Positions 8,866 through 17,476 of a DNA stretch of 64,000 nt are shown here, in pieces. The stretch is from Sphingomonadales bacterium. GTDB taxonomy: Bacteria; Pseudomonadota; Alphaproteobacteria; Sphingomonadales; Sphingomonadaceae. The position numbers and the translations under genes are program-made. The notes beneath the pieces are model-generated. The model saw nothing but the letters and a program-made list of their open reading frames with translations, made no database searches and was not told where the DNA came from. Numbering within the stretch: position 1 is the stretch's first letter; every line of letters begins with the position of its first letter. The stretch covers positions 1-64,000 of the forward strand of contig JAQGKX010000073.1 in assembly GCA_028289885.1 (NCBI GenBank), in the 5' to 3' direction.

Positions 8866-10511
8866 CGCATATCGGTCGATACCGGCTTGGCGCCCCGATC
8901 GGTGAGGGCGCGATGGCGCAGGTTTTCCTGGCGCATGATCCCAGCATAGAGCGTTCCGTCGCGATCAAGGTTTTGCGGCAGGAATTGCGCGGTGATCCAG
9001 AAGTGGTGCGGCGCTTCCTGGCTGAATCACGCGCTGCCGGAATGCTATCACACGCACATATCGCGACCATCTACGACGTCGGCCAGTCCGATGGCATTCC
9101 GTATATTGCGATGGAGCATATCGATGGCGAACCGCTCGACAAGCTGCTTGAAAATCAGGGGCGGCTGACCACCGAACGCGTGTTGACGTTGTCGATGCAG
9201 ATCGCCGACGCGCTGGACTTCGCGCACAGGCACGGTGTCGTTCATCGCGATATCAAGCCATCAAATATCATGATCTGCGATGGTGGCCGCACTGCAAAGC
9301 TGCTCGATTTCGGCATCGCGCGCATCGACGCGCTCGGCGGGGCGTATGGTGAGCGCGAAGCTTGCAAGACGGTGGTGGGCCAGATCATGGGAACGCCGCG
9401 CTACATGAGCCCCGAACAGGCGATGGGGATGCCGGTCGACAAAAGCTCTGACCTGTTTTCGCTTGGATCAGTCATTTACGAGATGACCGTCGGCAAGCCT
9501 GCCTTTCCGGCGAATGGGTTGGCCAGCCTCGCCATACAAATCGCCCAAGGGTCTCCGATCCCGGTCGGCGAGGCGGTTTCCGACTGCCCGCAGGGACTGC
9601 GGTTCATCATCAAACGGCTTCTCGCCAAAAAACCTGCGGAGCGTTTCGCTAGTGCAGGGGCGGTGAAGAACGCTTTGGCGCTCGAATTGATCACCCTCCG
9701 TCAGGATCGCGACGTACGGCGGCGGGGTATCACGCTGCGGGGAAAATTATCCCTGACATTGGCTTTGACTGCAGCGGTCGCGCTTGGAGGCGGCGCCAGC
9801 CTCGTCCTTGACCGCCAGCGCTCGGCGCTTGAGACGATGGCACTGACCTCCGCCTCCTCGATGACGAACTTCGTCGCGCGTAACGTCGCGGTCAAGATGG
9901 CTGAAAATGCGAGCCTTCCGGTCGATCAGCAAGACTGGCTGCCGTTGCAGGCTTTTGCCGAAACGGCATCAGCCCAGGGGGATGTGCATTTGCTGACCGT
10001 CGCGGACGATCGCGGCTTCATCCGCGCCAGCAATCGGACCGCTCTGGTAGGGCGCCATCTCGCCAACGCTGCGACGGGGGATGTCGCGATGCTCGGTGCC
10101 GATGGCTTCCGGCTGACCCGCATGGTTCGCTATGCCGGCCATGATTTCGGGCGCGTCGATATGATGCTCGGTCGAGACGGTCTCGACGGTGCGATGCGGA
10201 CAGTCGAATTGTTGCTGCTCGCACTATCGACCTTCGTCGTTCTGGTTGTGGCGGCGGCGAGCTACGTCACCGCCCAGCAGCTTTCCTCGCCGCTTCGCCG
10301 GTTGAACAAGGCGCTGGGCGATGTGGCGGACGGTAACACCGCGTTTCGCCTGTCGCACCGGCGGCATGATGAAATTGGGAAACTGTTCGACACGTTCAAT
10401 GAACTTGTCGAAACTCTCGAGCGCGATCAGCCCGGGCAAAGGGACAATGCGGTCAGTGACGCGACCGTGATCTTCGCTCCACCCGCCGTCCCAACGCAAA
10501 AAGTCGCCTGA
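8862..10511 (+). CDS. Transmembrane Ser/Thr protein kinase with periplasmic sensor and C-terminal HAMP
   Basis: A 549-residue kinase. The N-terminal Hanks-type catalytic domain (about 5-270) has the Gly-rich loop GEGAMAQVF, VAIKVL with the ATP-binding Lys, HRDIKPSNIM near residue 127, DFGIAR and MSPEQ, so it should be active. A membrane segment (about 294-314) is followed by a roughly 130-residue periplasmic sensor region, a second membrane segment (about 447-469) and a HAMP domain (about 470-522). Having the HAMP domain after the catalytic domain is uncommon. Neighbouring FHA and PP2C genes resemble the PpkA/Fha/PppA phosphorylation module of type VI secretion. It shares ATGA with the gene before and TGATG with the gene after. 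Confidence 0.93.
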   Translation: MTHIGRYRLGAPIGEGAMAQVFLAHDPSIERSVAIKVLRQELRGDPEVVRRFLAESRAAGMLSHAHIATIYDVGQSDGIPYIAMEHIDGEPLDKLLENQGRLTTERVLTLSMQIADALDFAHRHGVVHRDIKPSNIMICDGGRTAKLLDFGIARIDALGGAYGEREACKTVVGQIMGTPRYMSPEQAMGMPVDKSSDLFSLGSVIYEMTVGKPAFPANGLASLAIQIAQGSPIPVGEAVSDCPQGLRFIIKRLLAKKPAERFASAGAVKNALALELITLRQDRDVRRRGITLRGKLSLTLALTAAVALGGGASLVLDRQRSALETMALTSASSMTNFVARNVAVKMAENASLPVDQQDWLPLQAFAETASAQGDVHLLTVADDRGFIRASNRTALVGRHLANAATGDVAMLGADGFRLTRMVRYAGHDFGRVDMMLGRDGLDGAMRTVELLLLALSTFVVLVVAAASYVTAQQLSSPLRRLNKALGDVADGNTAFRLSHRRHDEIGKLFDTFNELVETLERDQPGQRDNAVSDATVIFAPPAVPTQKVA

Positions 10512-11533
10512 TGGCTGCCTTGTATATTCTCAAGCTGTACGAGGAAAGCGACCTCATCCAGCCGATCGATGCCCGCCTCTTGCGCGCCGGATCGCTGCTG
10601 ATCGGGCGCGATCCCGACACCGACTGGACGATCGCCGATCCAAACAGCGAAATCTCGCGACGGCATTGTCAATTCGACGCAACGCTGCACAGCCTGACCC
10701 TGACGGTTCTGGGCGCAAACGGGGTTTATGACGGCGAAACGCAATTGCGGCTGCCCGACAATTTGCCGGTTCCGATCGACACACCGAGCAGCATCGTGTT
10801 GGGATCGTACCGCATCGTCGTCGCACCCGCCCCGCAGAACAATGCGGAACTGCATCGCGAGGCACAGACGCTCATCCTGTCGCCCCCGCTGGGCACATCG
10901 ATCGATATTCCCGGCGATTACGACGACGGCAACGAAGCGCCCCTGTCCGGCGATGGTTCGCTTCTCGGTGCGTTCTGTCAGGGCGCGGGACTCGACGTAT
11001 CGGCCTTCGTCCATGAGGATCCCGACGCGATTATGCGCCGCGCGGGGGCCGTCTATCGCCAGATGGTGCTGGGTCTTGGCGACCTGATGGTTGAGCGCGA
11101 GCGGGTTCGCCAGCAGTTTCGGATTGCCCGTACGACGATCGGCAGTTCGAACAATAATCCTTTTAAATGGGCTCCGACTCAGCGACTTGCGCTCGACCTG
11201 CTGCTTGCCGAGGAACATGGTTTTCTCAGCGGGCCTGCTGCGCTGAAGGCCTCATTCAAGGACATCAAAAAGCATCTGATCGCGACGTTCGCCGGTTTAC
11301 ACAAGTCGTTGATCCTCGCGGTGAAGACATTCGATCCTGCCGCCATCGAGCAGGCAAGCGAGGGGCAGGGATCGTTGTTGAAATCACGCTCGGCAGTGCA
11401 GATGGAAGAGGTTAAACGCCGTCACGCCTGTCTGGCCGCCCAAGTCGAGGGTGGTGAAGACGGCACGCTGAACAGCGCTTTCGTAGCGGAATATGACACC
11501 ATATCCGCAAATCTCGAAAACGATCAATCATGA
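10511..11533 (+). CDS. FHA-domain protein of the TagH type
   Basis: A 340-residue cytoplasmic protein. The N-terminal FHA domain (about 20-105) keeps the phosphothreonine-binding residues (IGRDPDTDW, then SEISRRHCQF). After a linker there is a C-terminal helical domain like that of type VI secretion protein TagH/Fha (SLLGAFCQGAGLDVSAF, NNPFKWAPTQRLALDLLL, LKASFKDIKKHLIATFAGL). In type VI systems, FHA proteins bind the kinase-phosphorylated site and trigger assembly. Here it sits between kinase and phosphatase, overlapping both, but no Tss genes are visible, so its target may differ or lie elsewhere. The extreme C-terminus looks diverged. Confidence 0.9.
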   Translation: MAALYILKLYEESDLIQPIDARLLRAGSLLIGRDPDTDWTIADPNSEISRRHCQFDATLHSLTLTVLGANGVYDGETQLRLPDNLPVPIDTPSSIVLGSYRIVVAPAPQNNAELHREAQTLILSPPLGTSIDIPGDYDDGNEAPLSGDGSLLGAFCQGAGLDVSAFVHEDPDAIMRRAGAVYRQMVLGLGDLMVERERVRQQFRIARTTIGSSNNNPFKWAPTQRLALDLLLAEEHGFLSGPAALKASFKDIKKHLIATFAGLHKSLILAVKTFDPAAIEQASEGQGSLLKSRSAVQMEEVKRRHACLAAQVEGGEDGTLNSAFVAEYDTISANLENDQS

Positions 11534-12306
11534 CCGGATCGGTTACCAAATCAACGCAGATCGACCGTTTCGAGACTGCCTCGCGGACCCATGTCGGCAT
11601 CGTGCGCGAAACGAACGAGGACCGCGTGCTCGCGCAGCCGCAATCGGGACTGTGGGCGATTGCCGACGGTATGGGGGGGCATAGCCTTGGCGATCGGGCG
11701 GCGGCTTTGGTCGTGTCGGCGCTTTCCGCCATCGAACCATCGGACCAGGGAGTACGGGAAGCACTGGAGTCCGCCAACGCGTCCATACGCGCCATGGGCC
11801 GAAAAGCAGAGGTAACTTGTGGATCGACGGTCGCGGGACTGTGCATTTCACAGGCAAGTGGTTTCGTTTTCTGGGTCGGGGACAGCCGCGTCTATCGTCT
11901 GCGAGACGACCGCCTGACGCGCCTGACCCGCGACCATAGTTTCGTCCAAGAACTTAGGGATGCGGGCGTCTTGACTGATGTCCAAGCGCGGGCGGACCCC
12001 CGGAGCAACATCATCACCCGAGCGGTAGGGATCGCGGATATGATCGCGGTGGATATCACGCCGATCGACGTGCGCAGTGACGATTTGTACCTGATCTGCT
12101 CCGACGGCCTCAGCGATCTGGTGGACGATGCAACGATACTGAGCTTGCTCGACAGGCGACAGCCAGAGGACAGTGCCGATAAACTGGTCCGCGCAGCACT
12201 GGCTGCCGGGGGAGCCGACAACATCAGTTTGACGATCATCGCCGACCGGGCTTCGATGAAGCAGGCCGACCCTGAAGTTCCATCCCCGGATGGTGCAGGA
12301 ACTTAA
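11530..12306 (+). CDS. PP2C-family Ser/Thr protein phosphatase
   Basis: A 258-residue protein phosphatase of the Stp1/PppA type. Metal-binding and catalytic elements are all present: RETNEDR, IADGMGGHSLGD, FWVGDSRVYRLR, TRDHSFVQEL, CSDGLSDLVDD and GGADNISL. It should remove phosphate from Ser/Thr residues in a Mn/Mg-dependent way and reset the kinase encoded two genes upstream. The ATG at 11530 overlaps the FHA gene stop (ATGA). The gene ends the operon; the HAD gene starts 43 bases on. Confidence 0.94.
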   Translation: MTGSVTKSTQIDRFETASRTHVGIVRETNEDRVLAQPQSGLWAIADGMGGHSLGDRAAALVVSALSAIEPSDQGVREALESANASIRAMGRKAEVTCGSTVAGLCISQASGFVFWVGDSRVYRLRDDRLTRLTRDHSFVQELRDAGVLTDVQARADPRSNIITRAVGIADMIAVDITPIDVRSDDLYLICSDGLSDLVDDATILSLLDRRQPEDSADKLVRAALAAGGADNISLTIIADRASMKQADPEVPSPDGAGT

Positions 12307-12348
12307 CCCAACGGAACCATCGAGCGCGCCACTCGCTCAAGCCAAACC

Positions 12349-13011
12349 ATGACAATCAAGGCAATCTTCTTCGATATTGACGGTACTCTGGTCGACAGCA
12401 ACGATTTTCATGTGCTCGCATGGGAAGAAGCCTTTGCAGGCGTCGATGCCCGCTTTGATCGGCAAGTGGTCCATGATCAGATCGGCAAGGGGACGGACAT
12501 GCTGGTGCCGACGCTGTTGCCCGATCTTGACGAGGAAGCCATCGATGCGCTCGGTGAGAGTCATGGCGCGGTCTTTAAATCGAAGTTCCTCAATCGGGTC
12601 CGCCCGTTTCCGATGGCGCATGACCTGCTGGCGCGGGTTCAGGCTGACGGCATGTCGGTCGTATTCGCATCGTCCGCAGGCAAATCGGAACTCGACCATT
12701 ATCTCGACTTGCTCGATGCCCATGATCTTGTTGCCGCAAGCACGAGCGCTGACGACGTGGCCAACACGAAGCCTGCCCCCGATATCTTTGCCGTGGCCCT
12801 GAAGAAAATAGACCTGGCTCCCGACGAGGTCCTCGTCGTCGGCGACACGCCCTATGATGTCGAAGCGGCGGGAAAATGCGGGATTACCGCGGTGGCTGTT
12901 CGCTCGGGCGGGTTTACCGACAAGGCCTTGCGATCGGCGGGCGCGGTCGAGATTTACGACGATGTCGCCGCTTTGCTCGCGGACTTTGAGAGTTCGCCGC
13001 TGAAGGGTTAA
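12349..13011 (+). CDS. HAD-superfamily phosphatase (phosphoglycolate phosphatase-like)
   Basis: A 220-residue HAD hydrolase with motif I FFDIDGTLVD (nucleophile Asp plus general acid Asp), motif II SSAG, motif III Lys (NTKPAPDIF) and motif IV VVGDTPYDVEAA. The cap between motifs I and II is helical, as in phosphoglycolate phosphatase and beta-phosphoglucomutase relatives. The substrate cannot be read from the sequence. It ends convergently with hpnL, the two genes sharing the TTAA that serves as both stop codons, and may have its own promoter in the 43 bases after the PP2C gene. Confidence 0.88.
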   Translation: MTIKAIFFDIDGTLVDSNDFHVLAWEEAFAGVDARFDRQVVHDQIGKGTDMLVPTLLPDLDEEAIDALGESHGAVFKSKFLNRVRPFPMAHDLLARVQADGMSVVFASSAGKSELDHYLDLLDAHDLVAASTSADDVANTKPAPDIFAVALKKIDLAPDEVLVVGDTPYDVEAAGKCGITAVAVRSGGFTDKALRSAGAVEIYDDVAALLADFESSPLKG

Positions 13012-13988
13012 GCCCTTTGCCGACCGGACAGATACTCGCTTCGCTGCCAGATGATCAGGGCGGGGACGCCGATGATCAGGTCTCTCGCGCGCTTGAGCAA
13101 CGAGACTGCAACCGCTGTCGTGGGCGGCAGGCCGAATAATGGTCCGATCAGCGCATAGGCCGCTTCTTGGACGCCGACCGCGCCCGGGATGAAAAAGGCG
13201 ACGCTGCGTAGCGTAAAGATCAAGGCTTCGAGCGCAATGATCGCCCAGAGCGGAGCCGATATCCCCATGAATTTTAACGCAATCCAAGCACCCGCCGCGC
13301 TGGCGATCCATGCCAGCAGGTTGAAGACGAAGGCCGCGATGACGCGCCGCGGTTCGCGGTAGATAGCGTCCAAAAGAGCGCGGACCGTCGCCAGTGCACC
13401 AGCCGATCCGGGCAGGAAGCGTGTCGCCAATCCGGTAGCAAGGCGAAGCATCGGGCGTTGCGCAAAGGCGAGCACGGCAACGATCGCCGCCATGCCCCCC
13501 GTACCGAGCAAAGCAAGCGGCATGATGCTCGCGCGCACAGGCTGGTCGGCGAGGATAAGCAGCAGGACCGCGACACCCGCGAGCGTGAACAGAAGTTGCG
13601 AGGCGAGTTCGGTCGTCATGTCGGCAATCATCGATGCGTAGACGACCGGCATGGCAACGCGCCGCTCGGTCAGCGTCCGCGCTCCGACCACCAACCCACC
13701 CAGTTGTGAGAATGGCAGGACGTCGGTCGCCGCCTCGCGCGTGGTGCGCGCCCAGATGAAGAGAGGCAATCGGTGGAGCGACTCGCCCGGCGCGACCGCC
13801 AGCCACGCCGCGCCCAGCAGTGCCAGCACCCCGATCGACCATGCCACGAAGGCCAGCATCCCGATCCAGCCAACCGTCGCCACCGCAGCCAGAACCTGCT
13901 GCGCGCCGATCGCACCGATCGTCCATCCGGCGACGATCAGGCCGACGACCGTCGCCAACAGGAAACCAAGCCGCGCGTAGTTTTTCAT
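13008..13988 (-). CDS. hpnL: HpnL, hopanoid-locus integral membrane protein
   Basis: A 326-residue membrane protein with about 8 hydrophobic segments and the lysylphosphatidylglycerol-synthase-like transmembrane fold (TTREAATDVLPFSQLGG near residue 82, FFIPGAVGVQEAAYAL near 265). HpnL is a conserved hopanoid-cluster protein of uncertain function, perhaps lipid flipping. It is the last gene of the leftward hpnI-J-K-L operon and overlaps hpnK by ATGA. Function is by family and context; biochemical activity is unknown. Confidence 0.9.
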   Translation of the reverse strand: MKNYARLGFLLATVVGLIVAGWTIGAIGAQQVLAAVATVGWIGMLAFVAWSIGVLALLGAAWLAVAPGESLHRLPLFIWARTTREAATDVLPFSQLGGLVVGARTLTERRVAMPVVYASMIADMTTELASQLLFTLAGVAVLLLILADQPVRASIMPLALLGTGGMAAIVAVLAFAQRPMLRLATGLATRFLPGSAGALATVRALLDAIYREPRRVIAAFVFNLLAWIASAAGAWIALKFMGISAPLWAIIALEALIFTLRSVAFFIPGAVGVQEAAYALIGPLFGLPPTTAVAVSLLKRARDLIIGVPALIIWQRSEYLSGRQRA

Positions 13989-14818
13989 GGCCGCAGGTCG
14001 GCAAAGCGAGCAAGGGTGATGCCGTGTTCACGCACACCTTTGCGTGAGGCGATCAGCGCGTCATACTCATCGCGATACTGATAGCCCGGAGCATGGCCGG
14101 GCCATGTATCGGTCATCGCCGGATGAGTGTAAATTTCGGTTATCCCGTCCGGAAGCCGCTCGATCAGACCCGCGAACCGCGCGGTGTTCATCGCGCCGCT
14201 CCACGCCAGGCCGAACACCTGATCGGGCGTCGCGAAGCCCGCTGCCCGCAGCCGTCTGCGCATCAGCCTTGCCCACAGGATCGCGGGATCGCGGTACAAT
14301 GTCGCATCGGGCTCGACAGCCGACAGCACGGCGCGCGGCTCGACCGGCGCGCGCGCTGCTTTCAGCCCATGCCGCTTGCCGCTTTTCAGCATCAACGAGG
14401 CGATTACCGGGTGCAGGTGAAAATGCTTGTGCGCGTTGACGTGATCGAGCGGCAGGCCGGTCGCGGCAAAAGCGGCAAACTGCGCCTCGATTTCCGCTGC
14501 AAGCTGACGTCGCGCTTCGGGTGCAAAAGTCATGGCGATTGCCGAGCGCACCATGTCAGTCCGAAAATTGCCTGTAGTGTCGACCAGTCGCGAGACCTGT
14601 TCGGGCGGCAGCGTCGGGCGGCCCTCGACCAGTACCAGATGCAGCCCGACTCCAAGAGTTGGCATCCGCCGCGCGCGTTCGACGGCATCGGCAACCGCCT
14701 TGCCGCCGACCATCAGACTTGCAGCCGTAAGGATGCCCTCACGATGCCCGCGCTCGACTGCTTCATTGACCGCCACGTCCACGCCGAAATCGTCGGCGGT
14801 GACGATCAGGGTTTTCAC
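13985..14818 (-). CDS. hpnK: HpnK, YdjC-type deacetylase of hopanoid side chain
   Basis: A 277-residue YdjC/ChbG-fold protein. The motif VTADDFGVDVAVN at residues 6-18 gives the metal-binding Asp pair; GVGLHLVLVEGRP and DHVNAHKHFHLHP supply the other His/Asp ligands. In Burkholderia cenocepacia HpnK removes the N-acetyl group from BHT-N-acetylglucosamine to give BHT-glucosamine. It lies between hpnJ and hpnL and overlaps both by 4 bases, so the operon order is I-J-K-L. Confidence 0.92.
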   Translation of the reverse strand: MKTLIVTADDFGVDVAVNEAVERGHREGILTAASLMVGGKAVADAVERARRMPTLGVGLHLVLVEGRPTLPPEQVSRLVDTTGNFRTDMVRSAIAMTFAPEARRQLAAEIEAQFAAFAATGLPLDHVNAHKHFHLHPVIASLMLKSGKRHGLKAARAPVEPRAVLSAVEPDATLYRDPAILWARLMRRRLRAAGFATPDQVFGLAWSGAMNTARFAGLIERLPDGITEIYTHPAMTDTWPGHAPGYQYRDEYDALIASRKGVREHGITLARFADLRP

Positions 14819-16251
14819 CGGGCAATTTCGACGGTCTTGCGCCGTCGCAGGAAGTCGAAAAACTCGACGCCTTCGCGCAGGCGGCGCTTCATCATGTCCC
14901 AGTCGCGGAGCATTTCGGACACGATTTCCCAGATTTTCGTCGGGCGGAAATAGAAGCGTTTGTAGAACTCCTCAACCTTGTCGAAGATGACGCTGGCGGG
15001 AAGGTGGGGATAACTGAGCTGGGCGATCTGATTGCCGCCGTCGGTCAGCAGATGGTCCGAACCGTCAAACCAGCCATTCTCGGTCGCCTGCTTGTACAGG
15101 AACGTCCCAGGGTATGGCGCGGCCAGCGACACCTGAATCGTGTGGGGGTTGATTTCCTTGGCGTAGAGGATGGTTTCCTCGATCGTCTCGGTGGTTTCGC
15201 CGGGCAGGCCGAGGATGAAGGTGCCGTGGATGACGATGCCGAGCGCGTGGCAATCCTTGGTGAACTGCCGCGCGACGTCGGTGCGCAGGCCCTTTTTGAT
15301 GTTGTGCAGGATCTGCTGGTTGCCGCTTTCATAGCCGACGAGCAGCAGGCGCAGGCCATTTTCCTTCATGATCTTCAGCGTCTTGTACGGCACGTTGGCC
15401 TTGGCATTGCACGACCATGTGACGCCGAGCTTGCCGAGTTCGATCGCCAGTTCCTCGACCCGCGTGGTGTGGTCGGTCAGCGTGTCGTCGTCGAAAAAGA
15501 TTTCCTTCGTCTGCGGGATTTCACGCTGGACGTATCTCACTTCCTCGATGACATGCGCGATCGAGCGCGTGCGATAATTGTGGCCGCCGACGGTCTGCGG
15601 CCAAAGGCAGAAGGTGCAGCGGCTCTTGCAACCGCGCCCGGTGTAGAAGCTGACATAGGGGTGGAGGAGGTAGCCGCCGAAGTATTTCTCAATCGTCAGG
15701 TCGCGCTTGTAGATTGGGCTGACGAACGGCAGCGAGTCCATGTTTTCAAGGACCGCGCGGTCACGGTTGTTGACGATTTCCCCGGCGTCGTTGCGCCACG
15801 AAATGCCATCGACTTCGGACAGAGGCATGCCGTTGGCGATGTCGAGGATGGTGAAGTCGAATTCGTTGCGGGCGACGAAATCGATTGCCGTGGAGGCTTC
15901 CATGGATTTCTGCGTTTCGACGGCGACCTTTGCCCCGATCAAGCCGATCATGATGTTCGGGTTGCGCGCCTTGATCAGTTCGGCGGTGTGGACGTCCTGC
16001 CGGAACGACGGCGTCGAGGTGTGCAGGATGACGAGGTCGCGGTCGTCGACTTCATGCTTGATGTCGTCCCAGCTCTGGTCGTGGGCGGGGGCGTCGATCA
16101 GCTTCGATCCTTCGACCAGCGCCGCGGGCTGGGCGAGCCATGTCGGATACCAGAACGACTTCACTTCGCGCTTCATCTGGTAACGGGCACCGGCGCCGCC
16201 GTCATAGCCGTCGAACGAGGGTGCCTGAAGAAAAAGGGTGCGGAGTGTCAT
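14815..16251 (-). CDS. hpnJ: HpnJ, B12-binding radical SAM enzyme for BHT cyclitol ether
   Basis: A 478-residue radical SAM protein. The N-terminal part resembles a cobalamin-binding domain. The 4Fe-4S motif GRGCKSRCTFCLWPQ (C-x3-C-x2-C) lies near residue 207, and SAM-binding elements follow (FFDDDTLTD, GYESGNQQIL, GTFILGLPGET). In known pathways HpnJ rearranges BHT-glucosamine to the BHT cyclitol ether by ring contraction. The start is the ATG at 16251, which overlaps the hpnI stop; an in-frame extension upstream lies inside hpnI and is not credible. Confidence 0.94.
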   Translation of the reverse strand: MTLRTLFLQAPSFDGYDGGAGARYQMKREVKSFWYPTWLAQPAALVEGSKLIDAPAHDQSWDDIKHEVDDRDLVILHTSTPSFRQDVHTAELIKARNPNIMIGLIGAKVAVETQKSMEASTAIDFVARNEFDFTILDIANGMPLSEVDGISWRNDAGEIVNNRDRAVLENMDSLPFVSPIYKRDLTIEKYFGGYLLHPYVSFYTGRGCKSRCTFCLWPQTVGGHNYRTRSIAHVIEEVRYVQREIPQTKEIFFDDDTLTDHTTRVEELAIELGKLGVTWSCNAKANVPYKTLKIMKENGLRLLLVGYESGNQQILHNIKKGLRTDVARQFTKDCHALGIVIHGTFILGLPGETTETIEETILYAKEINPHTIQVSLAAPYPGTFLYKQATENGWFDGSDHLLTDGGNQIAQLSYPHLPASVIFDKVEEFYKRFYFRPTKIWEIVSEMLRDWDMMKRRLREGVEFFDFLRRRKTVEIAR

Positions 16252-17390
16252 TGAACATTGTCCTGGTGCGTCGAGAGCCTGCCCGTCGGATCGACTGTAA
16301 ATGCTGTGCCACGCCAATCAACCGCTCGCCCGAAGAATGTCCAGAAAAACAGGACGAAAGACAGAAGGTCGCGCGGTGCGATCCATAGCAGCGGTGCCGT
16401 CCGGTTGCCAGTGGTGCGATCGACAAGCAATGCGATCGCCGTCCGCGCGAGGAGAGCCGCCATCAAAATCGCGGTGGCGATCAGCCATAGGCGCGAAAGC
16501 GTCGCCCCTAGTAGGGAGAGGGGAAGGGGATGGAGCACGATGCTGCCGATGAATCCCATTGGATCGAGTTGCGTGATCGTCCGGTTCCAGCGCAGTTCCT
16601 GCCGGACCAGCGCGGCAAGGCTCGCTTCCGTACAGGCGTGGGTGAGCAACAGGTTGGGCAAGGCCACGGTTTTGCCGCGCTGACGGACCGCGTTCCCGAT
16701 CGCATAATCATCGGCAAGCAGATCCGCAAAGGCATCGAGGCCACCAATGGCATCGAGCGTCGTCCGGCGCAGCGCGATCGTCGATCCCATGCACGGCGTA
16801 GCGAGACCAAGGGCCGTGCCGAGCAGCACACTCGGCAGGAAATGCTGGCTGATTCCCATCGCCGCCAACTTCGACCAGCCCCCTGCATCGCCGCGTCCGT
16901 GATACAGGCAGGTGACGGCTCCCACGCCCGGCGCGGCAAGCGCGGCCGTGACTGTGGCGAGATAGTTGGCACGCACGGCCATGTCGCTGTCGCTCAGGAT
17001 GAGGACCGGATGGCGGGCATGGGCGACCATGGCTATCAAGTTTGACACTTTCGCATTGGTGCCGCGCGCGCTGCTTTCCACCGTCAACACGATATCCGCC
17101 TGCGGATAGAGCGTCTGTAACGCTTCAACGACCGACACCGCCGGATCGGTCCTGCTGTGCACGCCGCAGATCAACTGGATTTCGCCCGCGTGATCCTGCT
17201 GCAGGAATGTGGATAGATTGGCCAGAAGCTGCGGCTCTGCGCCGTATAGCGGTTTCAGGATCGTGACTGCATCGTGTCGTGCTTCCACTGGGCGCACATG
17301 GCCGATCCGCCACAGTCGGACCGCCGCGATCATCAGGCACAACGTCCCGACTGCCGAGAGAAAGAGGAGCACGGAGCCGATAAATTGCAT
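16248..17390 (-). CDS. hpnI: HpnI, ceramide-glucosyltransferase-like GT of hopanoid side chain
   Basis: A 380-residue glycosyltransferase of the GT21/GT2 type with an N-terminal membrane segment (MQFIGSVLLFLSAVGTLCLM), catalytic elements ILSDSDMAV and LLADDYAIG, the QELRWNRTITQ motif, and further hydrophobic segments near the C-terminus. HpnI transfers N-acetylglucosamine to bacteriohopanetetrol in characterised systems. The ATG at 17390 is chosen because the membrane anchor begins there; an upstream in-frame start would add 18 unconvincing residues. It heads the leftward operon, divergent from hpnA across 86 bases. Confidence 0.92.
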   Translation of the reverse strand: MQFIGSVLLFLSAVGTLCLMIAAVRLWRIGHVRPVEARHDAVTILKPLYGAEPQLLANLSTFLQQDHAGEIQLICGVHSRTDPAVSVVEALQTLYPQADIVLTVESSARGTNAKVSNLIAMVAHARHPVLILSDSDMAVRANYLATVTAALAAPGVGAVTCLYHGRGDAGGWSKLAAMGISQHFLPSVLLGTALGLATPCMGSTIALRRTTLDAIGGLDAFADLLADDYAIGNAVRQRGKTVALPNLLLTHACTEASLAALVRQELRWNRTITQLDPMGFIGSIVLHPLPLSLLGATLSRLWLIATAILMAALLARTAIALLVDRTTGNRTAPLLWIAPRDLLSFVLFFWTFFGRAVDWRGTAFTVDPTGRLSTHQDNVQ

Positions 17391-17422
17391 TGCCCGTCCA
17401 TGCCTCAATGACGAACAAAGGT

Positions 17423-17436
17423 CGATGACGGCATCG
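17423..17436. promoter_or_regulatory. Small palindrome in the hpnI/hpnA divergent spacer
   Basis: CGATG-ACGG-CATCG lies in the only 86 bases separating the two divergent hopanoid operons, which must hold both promoters unless transcription enters from elsewhere. It may be an operator; no clear -35/-10 pair was recognised. Confidence 0.25.
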
Positions 17437-17476
17437 TCTAACAAGGCTAGGGCTGCGTGAAATTCTGGAGGAAGCG

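Noticed and set aside
6485-13011. A full type VI secretion system
   Set aside because: Only kinase, FHA and phosphatase are present; no sheath, baseplate, VgrG, Hcp or membrane-complex genes.
15004-16254. 416-codon frame antisense to hpnJ
   Set aside because: It mirrors hpnJ on the opposite strand, has no domain I recognise, and is a usual by-product of high-GC codon bias.
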